5,745 nt of DNA, from the NCBI GenBank assembly GCA_964597685.1, contig CAZQZC010000173.1:1-5745 (forward strand). The letters are read 5' to 3'. This stretch comes from JBCBTJ01 sp964597685 (lineage in GTDB: Bacteria > Pseudomonadota > Alphaproteobacteria > Caulobacterales > Hyphomonadaceae). Each line of letters opens with the position of its first letter. The stretch's first letter is position 1. Below, one piece after another: positions 5,308 through 5,745 of the stretch. A program made the position numbers and the translations under genes. The notes beneath the pieces are model-generated. The model saw nothing but the letters and a program-made list of their open reading frames with translations. It was not told where the DNA came from and did no database searches.

Positions 5308-5739
5308 ATGCGCGTCCCGCGCTTGATGCGGCGCAATGGTCGGTCCATGTATCTTGGCATGGCGACGTTGATCGAGACCAAGGCGCAAGAGCGCGCGCTG
5401 AGACACCCGGAGAAGCGGAATAAGCCGGACACGCCGGTCTTGCGCAAACCGGACTGGATCCGCGTTAAAGCTCCGACCAGCCGCGGTTACGCAGAGACCC
5501 GTGCGATTGTGAAGTCAAAAGGGCTCGCCACCGTTTGTGAAGAGGCGGGATGCCCCAATATCGGCGAGTGCTGGACCAAGAAGCACGCCACGATGATGAT
5601 CATGGGAGAGGTGTGCACGCGCGCCTGCGCCTTCTGCAACGTCGCCACAGGCAAGCCCGCGCCGCTCGATCCCGACGAGCCGCGCCGTGTCGGTGAGGCG
5701 GTGGCCGAAATGGGGCTGCAGCACGTCGTGATCACCTAG
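5308..5739 (+). CDS. lipA: Lipoyl synthase LipA, 5' part, cut by an in-frame TAG
   Basis: LipA is a radical SAM enzyme that inserts two sulfurs into octanoyl groups on E2 and GcvH proteins to make lipoyl cofactor. Both N-terminal iron-sulfur motifs are intact: the auxiliary-cluster cysteines 77, 82 and 88 (CEEAGCPNIGEC) and the SAM-cluster CxxxCxxC at 103, 107 and 110 (CTRACAFC). The flanking blocks RHPEK, TPVLRKPDWIRVKAPTS and KKHATMMIMGE are classic LipA. After HVVIT (to residue 143) comes TAG at 5737-5739, where the family has Ser, followed in frame by Val-Asp as expected for SVDRDDL. A true product would lose most of the barrel and the C-terminal Ser that ligates the auxiliary cluster, out of roughly 320 residues. 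The window ends six bases later. Start: ATG 5308 has the ribosome site, but ATG 5359 (MATLIET) matches the usual family N-terminus. It is divergent from the synthetase gene. Confidence 0.92.
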   Translation: MRVPRLMRRNGRSMYLGMATLIETKAQERALRHPEKRNKPDTPVLRKPDWIRVKAPTSRGYAETRAIVKSKGLATVCEEAGCPNIGECWTKKHATMMIMGEVCTRACAFCNVATGKPAPLDPDEPRRVGEAVAEMGLQHVVIT

Positions 5740-5745
5740 GTGGAC

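Noticed and set aside
5214..5447. Longer start (78 extra residues) for the Aas-like synthetase
   Set aside because: The extension reads through the divergent intergenic region and antisense to the lipA N-terminus, is Arg/Cys-rich and unlike the family. ATG 5211-5213 has a strong GAGGAAG site.
5737..5739. TAG in lipA as evidence of a recoded genetic code
   Set aside because: The DUF6702 gene ends with TAG (3616-3618) at a sensible C-terminus, 14 bases before the convergent gene's end. TAG therefore seems to act as a normal stop in this genome, and a mutation or sequencing error is simpler.

Overview
The window looks like a moderately GC-rich alphaproteobacterial chromosome. At the left edge is the C-terminus of a dihydrolipoamide dehydrogenase. 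At the right edge is the start of lipoyl synthase (lipA), whose N-terminus is of the alphaproteobacterial type. The pyruvate dehydrogenase E3 gene followed closely by lipA is a familiar arrangement in that class. I cannot name the order or genus. No tRNA, rRNA, CRISPR array, insertion sequence, integrase or phage gene was seen.

Layout from left to right. (1) 2-121, + strand: last 39 residues of lpd, with the active-site His-Pro and Glu of E3. (2) 143-442, - strand, convergent with lpd: an unrecognised 99-residue protein with three predicted membrane segments. Just upstream on the same strand is a possible unannotated 40-residue ORF (474-596, - strand). (3) 597-764: non-coding leader with no convincing promoter. 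(4) 765-3149, + strand: a secreted M1-family zinc peptidase of 794 residues. It overlaps by 20 bases (5) 3130-3618, + strand, a secreted DUF6702-type protein of 162 residues. These two look like one translationally coupled exported unit. (6) 3630-5213, - strand, convergent with that pair: an AMP-forming acyl ligase. It resembles the synthetase half of the bifunctional Aas protein but lacks the acyltransferase half. (7) 5214-5307: a 94-base divergent control region with a TGTGAC direct repeat and a small inverted repeat. (8) 5308 to the right edge, + strand: lipA.

lpd and lipA are central metabolism: lipoate made by LipA is the cofactor on the E2 partner of E3. The four or five genes between them are an accessory block. 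The peptidase and its DUF6702 partner probably act in the periplasm or at the surface. The Aas-like ligase would activate fatty acids in the cytoplasm, and its divergent position next to lipA allows a speculative link through octanoyl-ACP.

The most striking detail is an in-frame TAG in lipA at 5737-5739. It sits exactly where the family has a serine codon (...HVVIT-S-VD...), six bases before the window ends. The reading frame continues as expected after it (Val-Asp). This is either a real nonsense mutation or, quite plausibly, a base-call error at a contig end. I did not find a clearly new defence or mobile system here.
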